DNA of 64,000 bases, from contig WPIO01000069.1 of assembly GCA_009760855.2 (NCBI GenBank), forward strand, positions 491,001 to 555,000, given 5' to 3'. A model generated the notes under the pieces. The model made no database searches and was not told the DNA's origin. It worked only from the letters and a program-made list of their open reading frames with translations. This document shows, piece by piece, positions 21,885 through 34,469 of the stretch. The DNA is from Cristatella mucedo (lineage: Eukaryota; Bryozoa; Phylactolaemata; Cristatellidae). Positions within the stretch are counted from its first letter, which is position 1, and every line of letters starts with the position of its first letter. Made by a program: the position numbers and the translations under genes.

Positions 21885-22130
21885 CTATTATCTGCTCCCT
21901 CTCTATTCCTCACCAAGTCTACTCTGTGTCCCTCCCTCTCACTACATTCTCCTCTTTCCTACATTCTCCTCTTCACGTCCCTCGTTTGCTTTGTGTTCCT
22001 CCCTGTCCTTCTTACGTCTCCTTATCGTATGCTCTGCACTGTCACCGTCGCTTTCACAATGCTTCCCTCTCCCCCTCTGTCCCAGCCCTCTTCATCTCAA
22101 CCGGCCTCACTTTGCCTGACTCTGCGTGAC
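21600..22130 (+). repeat. Polypyrimidine tract with two (CT)n arrays
   Basis: Strongly C/T-biased plus strand with pure TC repeats at 21661-21699 and 21841-21881. The Ser/Leu-rich open frames here are low-complexity artefacts. It is inside transporter intron 1. Confidence 0.92.
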
Positions 22131-25060
22131 TCTTTTGTTTGGCAGGAGGTAAGTGTGGCCCAGAGACAGTTTCACAGTGGAGAAACAAGTGATTGTTCAT
22201 CAAAATGATATGCCATCCGAGAAGTTGCACTCTATTGCAGTATCAAACATAAGAATTAGTTATGGCAAGTATGAACCTATTTTCTAATAATAAAATCAAG
22301 GTTTACATTATGAAAATAGAGCTCTCGGCAGTCGCAGGATTCATTTGGTTTTTGCCCACAGGTTTCTGGTTGGCAAATGGGTAAGCTGAAGCATAGTGAT
22401 GTAATTGCTGAGCTTGTACTAGCTGCCTAGCCCAGTGCTATATCAGCTGCTGCCATTAATAACGAGCCAGGATTTTGAGACGTTTCTTGATGCAGATTCT
22501 CATGCTGGCCAAGCTGATGCCAAAATTCTGTTTTGAATTTCAGTCCTTAGGCTTCAGGTTCCATCGTTTATTGCACACATGTCCCCTCTTAGTGTCATGC
22601 TTGTGCTGACTGACGATCCATATAAATACACTGTAGTCCTTGATGAGGTTGGAGGTTGCAGAGGCTTTTGGTGTTACTGAAGATTAATCTTGCTTATTTT
22701 AAACTTCAGCATCATGTGCCAGGGGCCGTGACCACTTGAAACCATGTAACGTTTTTACAGTAAGTGTACTGGAATAGTAAGTTTAAAGTGCTGGAGGAAT
22801 GCCAAAACCATGATTTGTTGGTATTTGCTATGCGCTTGCTGGCTGTACACTCTTTAGTTTTGGCTTTGGAACATCGTTTGGGACGAAATTATAACATTTT
22901 GCGACAGCCACGGCTCCTATTGCTTATATTGCAGCCCTGTGGGCACATGCCTCACGGAGGTTCTGCCTGGTGAAGTTGGCTACCATGCTTTGTTTGCTTA
23001 CTACCCTCCACATTACCCATCGTAAGTGTAGGCTTGCCTCAGAACCACAGGCTGTTGTGGTATAACAGTTTTCAATATGTCACGTGCTAGTGATGTGGGC
23101 TGGCCACAGATCTTTAGCATTACTGTTGGCTTGCCGTTATACATCGAGGAACTTAGTGCATTTTACTGGCAGCTGCTATTGGCATTTAATTCTTAAGAAA
23201 CCCGGATCCAGATGAAGCCTTCGGGCTATCGGTCCTTGCAAATAGTTGAAGGCTAGCTAAGCAATTTATGTTTTTGAAACCACTTAATGATATATCTTCA
23301 TCTTCTGCTTGGTAGTGAGGTTCACGAGTAATGGAGACAGTGATAACTGTGTATATTGTGATGAAATGTGCTTATTCATTCTTATCGAAGGGATAATGCT
23401 GTGGGGATGTCAGACTTCAGCCCTCACTAGAAGGCCTTAGTTTTCATAATTTTTCTCGGCTGCTCATAGCAATCTGATTTGTAAATGATTGAAGCCTGTT
23501 AATGTGGTGGGGTCTATAGGACAATGCCGAATGCTATGGAATAACAGTGACTGCACTCTGTATCATGTAGTTACTCCTCTTTGGGAGTAGCCGGTTATAG
23601 GAGGAATAGGCTAGTGGCAAATCTCTACCCAAATCCATCAAACGAATGCCCTTGAACAGAGTTTCTGATGTGCCTTTAAGGAAATACAGTTTGCCATGTA
23701 AATACAGCTTTATCTGGCAATGCATGGGAAAGAATTCTCTTTGAGCCAAAACCTGCTGCAAGCTTGTTTACCTTAGACTGGCTGATTGCACCCACTGGTG
23801 TATGTGTGTCCTCTAGCTGCCCTTGCAAAGTAAGCAACCCTCTCTGAATAGAGACCGACCAAAGGCTGTTTGCTGTGTATTAGGAGTGTTTGCCACAGCA
23901 CCAAGTGCTCTATGTGTGTGTATGTACATGATATTGTCAAATATTCACAGCGACAGCCTGGTGCTCGTCTGATACACTTTTCAGTAGCTCCATTCTTTCG
24001 GTCGGGCTTACCGATATTGGGAATATGTATTAGTCGGGGACACCCTCTTCTGCCGTCGACATCTCTTGGTCTCCAGCATCAATTGCTGTGTCTAAAACGT
24101 GCCTAAAATCTTCTTTTTAGAAGTTGCCTCGGCTTCACATTATTCTCAATGCATTGAGCTAATCGTGGACTGATGTTAGGATGCGATATGTGCTGAATTG
24201 ACTTTAAAATGTAATAAAGCTACAAATCTGCCAGCTTCTCCCTGCAATTGCTTCCATCAAGTGAATTACCAGTACTTTATCACTTTATCATTCTCCCCAC
24301 CTAGCATTTTATCAGTTCTTGGAAATATAGTTAACTCTTGTGGGTTTTTATAACTATTTGCATAGTTCGTTTGCACCATCGTCACTCAAAAGTGTATCAA
24401 ATAGCTCGTATGCACCCTTGTTACTCAAAAGTGTATCATTGCCAATAGAGCAGATGCTAGCAACCGTTGGTCGCAGTAGCTCAGCTTCTCTGCCCATCTA
24501 TGGCGAATGCTGAATCTCCAGGCAGCTGTGCAGCCTTGTTTTTTTCCGGTCGGTGTTACCCAAGTCCGACTGGCCAAGAACTGACAATGGTGAGTGTGGT
24601 ACATCAAATCTGCTACTGACTTGTGAGATGCATGCTGACACAACGCTGGTCTGAGTTTTCCTTCAGTGCTGTAGCTAGCCCCTTGTAGCTGCTGAAAGAC
24701 GGCAGAGTGGGTTATCATGGGAACTTGTCAGCACCCTTGCCTCAATCGAGGACTGCTGATGTGCTGACAAAAGTGACATCGGTCTCGGTTAGATTGTTGG
24801 GTGGGCGGTTTTCCTTCCTTCTTTGTGCCCTGCTGGCATGTGATGGAGTTTATGCCCAGTGTCACTGCAATGCCTTACTAAGAAATGCAACCAATTTTAG
24901 GCAATATGCACAGGTGCATATAACTTTGGTAGGCCTTTGCTTTACGATTTCCTTTTCTTAACATGGAGAGGTAATACTGTTAGCACAAGTTCTTGTAGGC
25001 AGCCACATATGCTGCCAATCCATCGTGGGAGTGAATGTATGCCCAGAGTTAGTTCTTTGG
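22131..25060. other. Transporter intron 1 sequence without recognised repeats
   Basis: Unique-looking intron sequence. Open frames up to 97 codons (for example 24718-24425, minus) have no recognisable domain and no splice-site support. Confidence 0.5.
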
Positions 25061-25240
25061 TGGGCCGTAATGGCTCACTAGGTAAGGCTGTTACTTTTTA
25101 CGACCTCCTCGAGGTCGAGGAGGTCATGGGTTCAAATCCTTTGGTGGGCGATCCTTTAGTGCTGCTGCAAGAGGTGGCCATAGCCTTAATGACTGTTCAG
25201 CCACTATAAAAAGGCTGTTAAATCAGCAGGTTTTGGAGTA
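25061..25240 (+). mobile_element. SINE-1 copy with enlarged palindrome
   Basis: SINE-1 head (TAATGGCTCACTAGGTAAGG; GGGTTCAAATCC) and tail (AAAAAGGCTGTTAAATCAGC). The anticodon-arm inverted repeat is extended to GACCTCCTCGA/GTCGAGGAGGTC. Confidence 0.82.
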
Positions 25241-25910
25241 GTCAATTGCCAGTGTTGTGCTACTCTGATTTTTTCACCCTAATCTGGCAATCAGGAAAGT
25301 CCCTGAGTCAGAGATCGTATTGGCAGGGCTACCGAAAGAAGCCATTACATTTTCACTTGGCGTCGATCTTGGTTGTGAGGTTCGTTATTAAACCCTAAAA
25401 ATATAGAGGCACGGCTCCCTTGCGCAAGGAGCAGCAATGCCCTCCATTGATCAAAAGGTGCACAGTAAAATCTGACTCCGACCAATAAGACCTACCCCTG
25501 CTTGGATTCATCATATCTAAATAAATTGATGGCCCATTTTCAGCCTCCTTGTGCCCCCCGGTCATGTGAGGACACCCGATTTGTCATTATTTTCGTAAGT
25601 AAAAGACTGTTGACGATGAAAACGTTTGATCTGCAGCCCATAGATTGCTGAAATCACAGCCACAGTTGGCTTTTATCCTTGGTCATGTTCTCTGCTGCTG
25701 CCAACTCTGGCACATCTTGTCAAGCTTATGTATTGGGTTGTATCTTCCTTGCTACTTGCTTCCTCGGCTTCACCTTTTGATTCAGCTATGCTTATCACTG
25801 TTGGCATTGCAAGTGAGTCCTTTTTAACTAAATACATACGTAAATTTTTGAGAGAGCAGTATGATGTCCTCCAATGTGACACCCACACATTCCTTGTGGC
25901 TATGTGAAGT

Positions 25911-26840
25911 TATGGGCAAACCAAGTGTGATTCAAGAATATGAAAACTTAACGCTAAAATTCGCCCTGCCAGCATATCTTCTGTTGAATCTGTATGAAAT
26001 ATAGGTGTCCTGTTCTAAATAACCTTTCATTAGACAACCACATCAGCTCCACAGTCAAGTTTGCCTTTTTTTTAGCTACATTACATGGCTAAAATTCTAA
26101 CTTGCTTACAAAAGGATGCCACTTCTGAATTGTTGCATCCATTTGTGTCATCCTGTCTTGACTTCTGTAACTCTCTGCTTGCTGATCTACCGGCCTGTGC
26201 AATCAGGCGTTTACGTTCTTTGCAAAACTCTACAGCTACTTGCTAGGCTCATATCGGTCGTGAGCATTGCAGTTGCCACATCTCACCACTTTTTGCCGAC
26301 CTGCACTGGCTACCAGTCAAGCAAAGCATCGACTTCAAGGTACTGTCACTCACCTTTAGGTCCCTTCATTCTTTGGCATCAGCCTACCCATCAGATCTAT
26401 TATCCCACTAGGCTTTCTGGAATCTAACCGTGTACCTATATCGTCTAGGAACTTAAATACTTTAGAGACCCTGCCTTTAGTTCGTACGTTTTCAAAACCT
26501 GGAACTCACTTCCTTCTTACCACATGACATCCCCTGACTTGACCATATTGAAAAAGAAGCATCTATTTATAACAGCATTTAGTGGGTCCATGTGATTTGT
26601 CCTTTGTTTGCTGATATATGCTGTCACCCTACCAGGAGCCACTAACCATGTTTGCATGCTGACCCCATGTATGTCACCCCTAACCATGTTATGCTGGTTG
26701 ACATTGAGCATTTTTTTTTTTATTAACAGTTCGAGAGCCTGTGCAGGAAATAGAAAGTGCCTAGAAAGAGATTAAGCTCCTTGAGGGTGCTATGCAAATG
26801 TGTTGTGCTTTTTATTATTAAAATTATTATTACCACCATT
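25911..26840 (+). mobile_element. LINE-A copy (RT thumb to tail)
   Basis: From the GKPSVIQ...LTLKIGSASIS region through SSTVKFAF, the NSLLADLPACAI region, the 3' UTR and a TTATTATTA tail at 26812-26840. Frames are broken. It sits sense in transporter intron 1, with about 40 bp of LINE-B-like 3' sequence just before it (25873-25911). Confidence 0.8.
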
Positions 26841-26929
26841 AACCGAATTCGTTACTAGTAAAAGTAATATTTCTAGCATAATTTCCAGAATGAATTCATT
26901 GACAACTCTGACCTTGAATATTGCCTTTT

Positions 26930-28995
26930 TTAAAGCAGTCGTCAGGTTGCTGTGGGGCTCTACATCAAAAGTGATAGTTGATCATTCAACACGAGCCTCT
27001 GGCCTCCAGGATCTTGGGCTTGTAGCAACCATTGGAGACCAGGTTGCCCGACAATTAAAAATGCTGTCCCGACTGGTTTCTTATTCTTTCACACCCCTAG
27101 ATCGATCAAAACTGGAGGTGGAGTTGCTGTTTTCATGTGCTCGAAATTCAACTTCAAGCCATTTGCAATACCCTCGAAGCAGTCTTTTGAATCGATTGTA
27201 TCGATCTCACCCGAAAACAAGCTACCGTTGGTGGCAGTAGTCTATCGCCCACCAGGTACCAAATCCTCCTTTATCTCAGATTTCTCCGATCTCATTTTGA
27301 TTCTGTGTTCAAGAAATTTATCCTTCCTCGTTATGGGTGTTTTCAACGTTCACTTTGATTACTTATCTGACACCTTCAGCACTAAATTTCGTGCATTGAC
27401 TGACTCATTGCCTGGCTCATGTGCATGGCCATCACATCAAGGGTCACACACTCGACCAAATTTTCACATCCAACTGCACATCGTCATAATCAATGGTTAC
27501 CAAATCCTGCTTACCTGACCACATGCAGATGTCATTCAATCTACAGTGTGTGCCCGCCTCCTCCTGTAAAATAACCTGTGAATCGCGAAACTTCAAGACC
27601 CTTGACATCGATGCGGTCTGTGAGAACATATCTGCTTTGCCTCTGCTGCTCAGTCCCCCCTCCGATCTGTCATCACTAGTAGACAGCTACAACACGACAC
27701 TAGCTGCCAGGCTCGACTAGTTGGCACCTCTGACTAAGACTCTCGCATAGACGGCTTATAGTCTACCACAGACAATAAACTAGCTAGATCTACTAAGCGC
27801 AAGCTTGAAAAAGCATGCAAAAAATCAGAACTGACTGTCCGTCGACAGGCATACGAGGACTACTGTAGGTCGTACCAATCGATCTTAGCAAAGGCAAAGT
27901 CTAACTTCTATAAAATCATTGTTGAATCACAGATGCACAATCCAAAAATGCTGATGTCGACGATCAACCATCTCCTCAACCGCTCGCAGATTAGCTCCTT
28001 ACCTGATGATCTAGCCGATCGCTTGACTTGATTCTTTGTGCAGAAAATAGACATGATCAGGGAGTCTATCCCTGCGATGACAACACCCCCCTAGAATGCT
28101 GTCTGCCGATTCCTGGCTGCACCTCATTGTCTACATTTAAGCAGGTCACTTGTGATCTCGTCCTGAAGTTCATATCCCAATCAAAGAAGATAACAAGTCC
28201 TTGGGATCCTATTCCCACTGTCCTGCTCCTACATTGCATTGATCTGCTGCTGCCTTGCATAACTAACATCATTAATATGTTATTAGCCTCAGGTCACGTA
28301 CCAGCACCTTTAACTTACTGCTTGCTGGCCTACCGGCCTGTATAATCAGGCGATTACAGCTGGTGCAAAACTCTGCAGCTAGGCTTGTCTGTCGTGAGCG
28401 CCTCAGTTGCCACATCACACCACTGCTCGCCGACCTGCACTAGCTACCAGTCAAGCAATGGATCGACTTCAAGGTTTTGTCGCTCACTTTTAGGTCACTT
28501 CATGCTTTGGCTCCAGCCTTGCTCAGATCTACTACTCCACCAGGCCAAGCATCGTACCACCTGCTTTTCGGAATCCAACAGTTTACCAGTACCTCGTATA
28601 AACGTCAAATCCTTTGGAGACCGTGCATTTAGTTCTTATGCTCCCAAAGCCTGGAACTCACTCCCGACTTGCGTCACAACATCCCCTGACTTGACCACAT
28701 TTAAAAAGAACTTTAACAAGCACCTATTTAGGACAGCATTTAGTGGGTCCCTCTGATTCGTCTTTCAAGTGCTTATGCCTGCTGGCACTGTGCATGCTGC
28801 CACTAACCACACTTGCATGCTGACCGTGTGCATGTCACCCCTAACCATGTTATTCATTTTGTTGTCAAGTATGATATTGCTCACCATTTAATCGCGTTTC
28901 CCTTTGTAGCAAATGTAAAGTGCCCAGAAAGAGATCAAGTTCTCTGAGGGAGCTTTATCGAGTGCATCATCATTGTTAATATTATTTTTATTACC
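26930..28995 (+). mobile_element. LINE-A copy with endonuclease region, internally deleted
   Basis: The apurinic-type endonuclease is recognisable: GGGVAVF near 27117, LPLVAVVYRPPGTKSSF (about 27226-27276), VMGVFNVHFDY where GDFN is expected (Asp changed to Val), then DQIFTSNC (about 27459) and PDHMQMS. The EN-RT linker (KRKLEKACKKSEL; YKIIVESQMHNPKMLMSTIN) leads to the start of RT (WDPIPTVLLLHC), then jumps straight to the thumb LLAYRPV and the 3' end. Most of the RT palm is deleted. Tail ATTATT near 28980. Confidence 0.85.
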
Positions 28996-29574
28996 AGCTT
29001 GAGGTCAATCCAGCCGGAGGCCAGACACTATGAAAAGAGCATATGTCTTGTTATGGCAGACCAAGGGCATTCGTCTCCCACCACTTGCACTAAGTGGACT
29101 CACCCTTCTCGGACTGCCCTTCAGCTTGATCACACAGCTTCTTCTGTCATCAAGTGTGGCTGAGTAAATAGCCAATAACTTGAAGACGTGTCAATATCCA
29201 TCAACGAACAGGCCAGCCCACCGGCTCATATATAAAGGGTGATATGGGGTAATCCTCATCCCAATTTTGCCATATCTCTGTTAAAAATGTCGGGCTTTGT
29301 CATTGGTATAGCTATCAGGTTGTCCATTATATAATTTGAGGTCTGCCGAAAGAGCTGCCTGTCAAAAGCAAGCTATGAACGCCATAAACAATTTAGGAGT
29401 GGCTTATTCCAGGGTACTGCTTCTATCTTCATGAGAGGTATTAGCTAGGACGTGACCTTTCCAGCTGTGGCTGCTCACCGAGGCCGACAGGGCACCTGAT
29501 TAATGAGAATTCATCTCAAAGCTGACTGTGATATCCTGCCTGGGTCGTGTAGAGTTATGTGAATGTAGTCCAAT

Positions 29575-29885
29575 TCACCTCTGTCTATAACTCCTCAGCG
29601 AAACAAGGACAAAGTGGAAATGAGGCTGGAATCTCTCCGAGCCTAAGCACCCTGTGGTGTCCACACACCTCATTTCACCCAGCAAAGAGAGCTTGAGAAG
29701 CATAGCAGAGTCAAGTGGTCAATCCCGGAAATAAATAGTATGGAAGTAGCTATGATGGATGGCTAGAAAAGGCATGTCATGATTGGTGGCAGGCATGAGG
29801 ATGTCGTCTGTAAGTATTGTAGAAATGAATTCATCAGCTGAAGACCCGATCTTCTCTCACTAAGGGTCTCTGGCCATACTTACCA
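29575..29885 (-). mobile_element. Worn LINE-B 3' end
   Basis: ACCTCTGTCTATAACTCC, CAGCAAAGAGAGCTTGAGAA, GCATAGCAGAGTCAAG and AAATAGTATGGAAGTAGC follow LINE-B antisense order with many substitutions. Transporter intron 1. Confidence 0.7.
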
Positions 29886-29989
29886 ATGTACATTTTTTGT
29901 ATGGTGCAGGAGATAAACCAGTATCCATGCCATGTCGTGTTTAATGCCATGACGATATGCAGTGTAAGCAATGCTCTATCAGATCACAC

Positions 29990-30215
29990 CTGAACCAGAG
30001 TGTGCATGCTGACCCCATGCATGTCACCTCTAACTATGTGATGCTTTTTAACATTGAGTAACTATTAACAATTCGATCATGCCGCCTTTGCAGGTAGTGT
30101 AAAATTACTAGAAAGCGATTAAGCACTCTGATTAAATGCCTAGATTAAGGTGTCGAGATTAAGTTCTCTGAGGTTGCTATGCAAATGCATTATTGTTATT
30201 ATTATTATCATCATT
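29990..30215 (+). mobile_element. LINE-A 3' UTR with a duplicated tail motif
   Basis: The TGCATGCTGACCCCATGCAT block, TAGAAAGCGATTAAGCACTC, then a second GAGATTAAGTTCTCTGAGG copy and a (TTA)n tail. The tail motif is present twice in tandem. Confidence 0.7.
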
Positions 30216-30394
30216 ATGAATACGTGCTACTGACCTGGCTGTAGATTAATATTGCTTTACCAAAGTAATCAACTAGCGACTGCTAAGGAAACAAGACTGA
30301 CAGGAAGCTGTGTTCAAAGGTGCATCTTTAGCCTCTCATCATTATTAAACAGTCATGCATGCAGCTAAGGGCTTTTTAGTTATGCTGCCAATAT

Positions 30395-30560
30395 ATGGGG
30401 GCTTCATGTGCGATGCAAGGTGGAGTAGGTACTGCATATGGTGCTATCACTTCATGCTTAGGGTCCTATGTTCGAGTCCAGCTGCAAGTAATCCTTTCTT
30501 ATAGGTTAAATACAATCTGCTTATTGGTGCTAAGGCTCAGGTGATGCAATATACATTTGG
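30395..30560 (+). mobile_element. SINE-3 candidate (sense)
   Basis: TCCTATGTTCGAGTCCAGCT resembles a B box, followed by a body ending AAGGCTCAGGTGATG, similar in order to the candidate at 20640. Lies just before transporter exon 2. Confidence 0.35.
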
Positions 30561-30703
30561 CTGGTGTATTTAAGCTGACAATTGCTTGGCTGTGGTATTA
30601 CTGCCGGGTGCTATCTTGGGAAACTTTGGGAAGTGTATTACTCCAGGTTTCTGTCTACTTGCTAGGGAACTACTCAATAGGACTTAATCATTCTATTTTT
30701 TAG

Positions 30704-30830
30704 GGTCTGTATCAAGACATCATCGGGCCTACACTTCCTTTTCTGAAGGGCCGCATAGGTTCGGATTACTCCTCTGTAACTCAGGCATTATCCGGTAAGG
30801 CCATTGGCCTGGTTATCGGAGCCACGATAG
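30704..30830 (+). CDS. MFSD4/NaGLT1-type transporter, coding exon 2 of 4
   Basis: A 127-nt exon encoding residues 62-103 plus the first base of codon 104. The acceptor ends in TTTTTTAG and the donor is GTAAGT. It covers the end of helix 1 (LYQDIIGPTLPFLKG), the extracellular loop, and most of helix 2 (GKAIGLVIGATIG). An aspartate followed by GPTL just after the first helix, and glycine-rich helix 2 leading into GG..(E/D)(D/R), are typical of the MFSD4 subfamily. Phase 0 in and phase 1 out fit exon 1 and exon 3. Too short to stand out as an open frame, but splice sites and motifs make it convincing. Confidence 0.85.
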
Positions 30831-31104
30831 GTAAGTCGTTTCATCCTTAGCTCTGCATGCATCCAAGGTAGCACTGTCGAAATAAACGAAACAATTCTTA
30901 CTGATGTTTCACCATGCATTCCTGTCATAGTAGAAGATTTTCTGGAGAGCCCTCAAGCAAACGTCCTTAGAGTTCAATAGGCATAATTATAGTGCGATCG
31001 TTTTTGGATCGTCTTTGTTCTGTTGCTCAGCTGGATATCCCATCTGCCGTGTTGGTTGCTAGATTCGCCCTTCCTTTCTGCTTGGTATTCGCGAGGGCGA
31101 TTTG

Positions 31105-32705
31105 CTCCCATTACACTGGCAGAAAGACCGCCCAGTCTCCTTTCTAACATTTCCATCGAAGACACTAGAACAGGTCGTGGCAGACCACCTGAACTCATAT
31201 CTTGAAACTTCAAACCTTGCTAGTAAGTTCCAGTCTGGCTTTAGAGCTAATCACTCCACAGAGTCAGCATTGCTTAGGGTGTACAACGACCTACTTAGGA
31301 ATGCAGACATAGGTAGATTGTCTCTACTTGATATGCTCGATTTTTCAGCAGCTTTTGAGGCTATCGATCACAAAGTTCTTCTAGAACTCCTCTCATCTCG
31401 CCTGGGCATCACCGGCACTGCTCTGCAATGGTTCAGGTCCTATCTCAGTTGGAGACTGCATAGTATTGACGTGAATGGACGAAGATCATCAATACCTCTA
31501 TAAAATGGGGTACCTCAGGGCTCCATGCTAGGTCAGGTTTTTTCACGGTTTATACTCTGCCTCTTGCTGATGTGATTGCCAAGCACAATCTAGGCTTTCA
31601 CTTCTATTCGGATGACACTCAGTTGTACCTTTGCTTTGATCCCTCCCAGCCTTCGAGCACCTCAAATTCTCTCAACTCACTTGCTGCATGTATTGATGAC
31701 ATCCGCACATGGATGGCAGCACATTTTCTAAAACTAAACGATGATAAGACTAACTTACTAGTTTTAGGCAAACCCAGTGTGATTCAGAAGTCGGAAAGGC
31801 TGACGCTCCAAATTGGCTCTGCCAGCATATCTCCCATTGAATCAGCTCAAAATCTAGGTGTAATGTTCCAAAGTTACCTCTCGTTAGACGACCACATCAG
31901 CTCCACAGTCATGTCTTCCTACTGTCAGCTACGTAACATTGCTAAAATTCGGGCTTGTTTAGATAAGGATACCACGTCTAAGTTGGTCCATGCATTTGTG
32001 ACATCCGTTTTGACTTCTGTAACTCACTGCTTGCCGGCCTACCGGTATGTGCAATCAGGCGATTACAGATGGTGCAAAACTCAGCAGCTAGGTTGTCTGT
32101 CGTGAGTGTCCCAGTTGCCACATCACACCACTCCTGGCCGACCTGCACTGGCTCCCAGTCAAGGAACGGATCGACTTCAAGGTCTTGTCGCTCACTTTTA
32201 GGTCACTTCATTCATTTGCTCCAGCCTATCTCGCAGATCTACTCCCCCACCAGGCCAAGCATAGTACCACCAGCTTTTCGGAATCCAACAGTTTACCAAT
32301 ACCTCGTACTAACCTCAAATCCTTTGGAGACTGTGCATTTGGTTCGTGTGCTCCCAAAGCCTGGAACTCCCTCCCGACTCGCGTCAGAACATCCACTGAC
32401 TTGACCACATTTAAAAAGAACTTAAAAACACACCTATTTGGGACAGCATTTAGTGGGTCCCTGTGATTCGTTCCTTCATATGCTTATGCGTGCTGACACT
32501 GTGCATGCTGCCACTAACCACATTTGCATGCTGACCCTGTGCATGTCACCCTTAACGATTTTATTCATTTTGCTTGTTTATTAAGCATGATTTTGCTCAC
32601 CATTTAATTGCGTTTCCCTTTGCTGCATATGTAAAGCGCCTAGAAAGAGATTGAGTTCTCTGAGGGTGCTTTATCAAGTGCAATATTATTATTATTAATT
32701 TTAAT
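31105..32705 (+). mobile_element. Best-preserved LINE-A RT copy
   Basis: RT motifs in order: FQSGFRANHSTESALLRVYN (31222-31281), LDFSAAFEAIDHKVLLELL, the GVPQGS motif (31507-31524), the catalytic FYSDDTQLYL (about 31602-31631), FLKLNDDKTNLLVLG, then the thumb, LKSFGDCAFGSCAPKAWNSL, the 3' UTR and an ATTATTATTA tail at about 32685. A stop at 31501, a frameshift near 31530 and another near 32040 inactivate it. 5' truncated at RT motif 1. It lies sense in transporter intron 2. Confidence 0.92.
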
Positions 32706-32711
32706 GCATTA

Positions 32712-33640
32712 AATTTAGTTGGCCAACCCGGAACACTGCTATAATTTTCAGTAAAAATCAAAGCTGTGCTTGGCCTATCGGTATAATTGGCAGCAAAATT
32801 ATAAGTCGAATATGTAAGGAGGCTGGGTGGCCCGGATCAGTGGAGGCAGTAGCATAATAATGGCCATGTGAAATTGCATTAACGTCAGTAGCTAAAGCCG
32901 AGCAATTTTTTCCATAGCCTTGAATGAAAACTGCAGTTGCTGGATGCCTACTGTCAAAAAAGCAGCTGCTTGGCAGTACGAAATCACAGAACCAGTCGGG
33001 TCATCGGAGGCCCGTGATTGAGAATGCCCATGCCTAAGTGCATGAAATGTTATGCTTAAACCCGAACACCGTGTCTATAAATTGAATCTGACACCACAGC
33101 CATGCAGTACATATTGTAGAAATGGTGTGGCAGCTGTGGTGCAGTCGTGCAATTTAGGAGTTCTCCTTAGGCTGGGCCATTTGAGGCTGGTGAGCAAGAC
33201 CACCCATGAGAAATCGCATGAAATTTAGTGGGTTAATGCCGAACACTGTTTTCAATAGCATGAAATCTAAACTGAAGTAGTTCGAACACTATCGTTGCAA
33301 GAGCATCTGTACGGCAACAGGAATGTTTAGAGTGGCTGGATGGCCCTGGCTACTGGAAGTCATAGTATGAGACCAGGCTAGAAAAATGGCCTGAAATTCT
33401 GTGGGTAAACCTGGAATAATGTCTTCCTAAACTAGGAAGTAAAACCGCAGTTGTGGGAAGGTTTGTAGTGAAAATGGCTTTTGTATAGCCATTCGAATAT
33501 TCAGGGGTGCTCACTGGGCCTGGCCATTGGAGGCCGTAGCATGAGAACGCCCTAGCTCAACCGCACGACATTCTGTTCGTTAAACCTGAATTACCGTCTC
33601 TAGAATTCCCAATCAATATCAAAGCTGGGCAAAACGTTTT
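32712..33640 (+). repeat. Diverged tandem array, about 172-bp monomer
   Basis: A GGAGGC(A/C)(G/C)-type motif followed by GCATGAGAA-like sequence recurs at 32842, 33006, 33183, 33354 and 33529 (spacing 164-177 bp). Each unit continues with GAAAT..GCATGAAATT, TTAAACC(C/T)GAACACCGTCT and CTGCAGTTG. A further half unit begins the array at 32712. It lies between LINE-A and exon 3 in transporter intron 2. Not a known TE end that I recognise. Confidence 0.8.
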
Positions 33641-34103
33641 GTGGAAAGTCTCTGCTTTTCAAGCACCCCTGTGGATTTTTTTTTATTTCAGTGGGTTTTG
33701 TTCGCTTACTTTTGCATAATGGGATCTTTTTTCAAACCTAGGGTAACATTAACATATGGCCCCAAGTGTCTTCTTGTGTGCTTTCGTATGGTTGTTAAGC
33801 ATAACACTTTTCACGACTTTCACCATTGGTTATTGCTGCTCGTACCGTGAGTTTTAATACACATGCATACACCGAGTCAGTTAGTTGTCTGTGGGTGCTA
33901 CACTGGTGACTTTAGCTGCTAATAACTCCTGGAATGTTAGCATATTTTTTAAAGAAGTTGTTGCGATTGTAATTTGTTTTAGTTAGGCTAGAAGCTAAAT
34001 TGCTAGCCACTCGGCTTGTCTAGGTCAGCGGGCGTTGTAGCTTCCTACCCAACCTATGCCAGCCGATGGCACATTTACTCAAGGGCTAGTGTTCTGTTTG
34101 AAG

Positions 34104-34268
34104 GTGGAATGTTTGAGGACAAGTTTCGACGCGTGTCCAGTTTGATAATCTGCGGCAGTGTGGCTGGATGTGCCTGCTGCATTGCTGCTCTTCCGTTTGC
34201 TCACCACGTCGGTCTTTACTGGGCTGCCTTCACCACACTGGGCCTACTGGAAGGCGCAATCAACATCT
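34104..34268 (+). CDS. MFSD4/NaGLT1-type transporter, coding exon 3 of 4
   Basis: A 165-nt exon encoding residues 104-158 plus one base. I chose the acceptor at 34103 (TTCTGTTTGAAG|GT) because it is the only nearby AG that keeps the phase and rebuilds helix 2 followed by MFS motif A (ATIG|GMFEDKFRR). A more upstream AG would add 28 residues of non-family sequence. Helices 3 and 4 follow (SSLIICGSVAGCACCIAALPF and GLYWAAFTTLGLLEGAINI). The donor is GTAAGT at 34269. Phase 1 in and phase 1 out agree with the neighbours. The following intron is only 201 bp, against 10.8 and 3.3 kb for the first two. Confidence 0.82.
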
Positions 34269-34469
34269 GTAAGTCATTGCTGAAGCCATTTTATTCTGCC
34301 CTACTCTTTCTATTGGCACGTTTGTTTCTAGTTCAATACTGTGTATGTCGTTTTTATAATTCTAGTAGCTCTTGGGCGTCAGCTGCCACCTTGATTATTC
34401 AATGTGGGCTCTTTCCGAAGCTGGTGATGTGGTGCCGGCAGCTGCTATTTAATTACTGACATTTTTTAG

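Noticed and set aside
21566-22208. Ser/Leu-rich and Arg/Glu-rich frames
   Set aside because: Low-complexity translation of the polypyrimidine tract and its complement.
34016-34459. 147-codon plus-strand frame as a separate gene
   Set aside because: It is transporter exon 3 read through both flanking introns; splice sites and family motifs limit the exon to 34104-34268.
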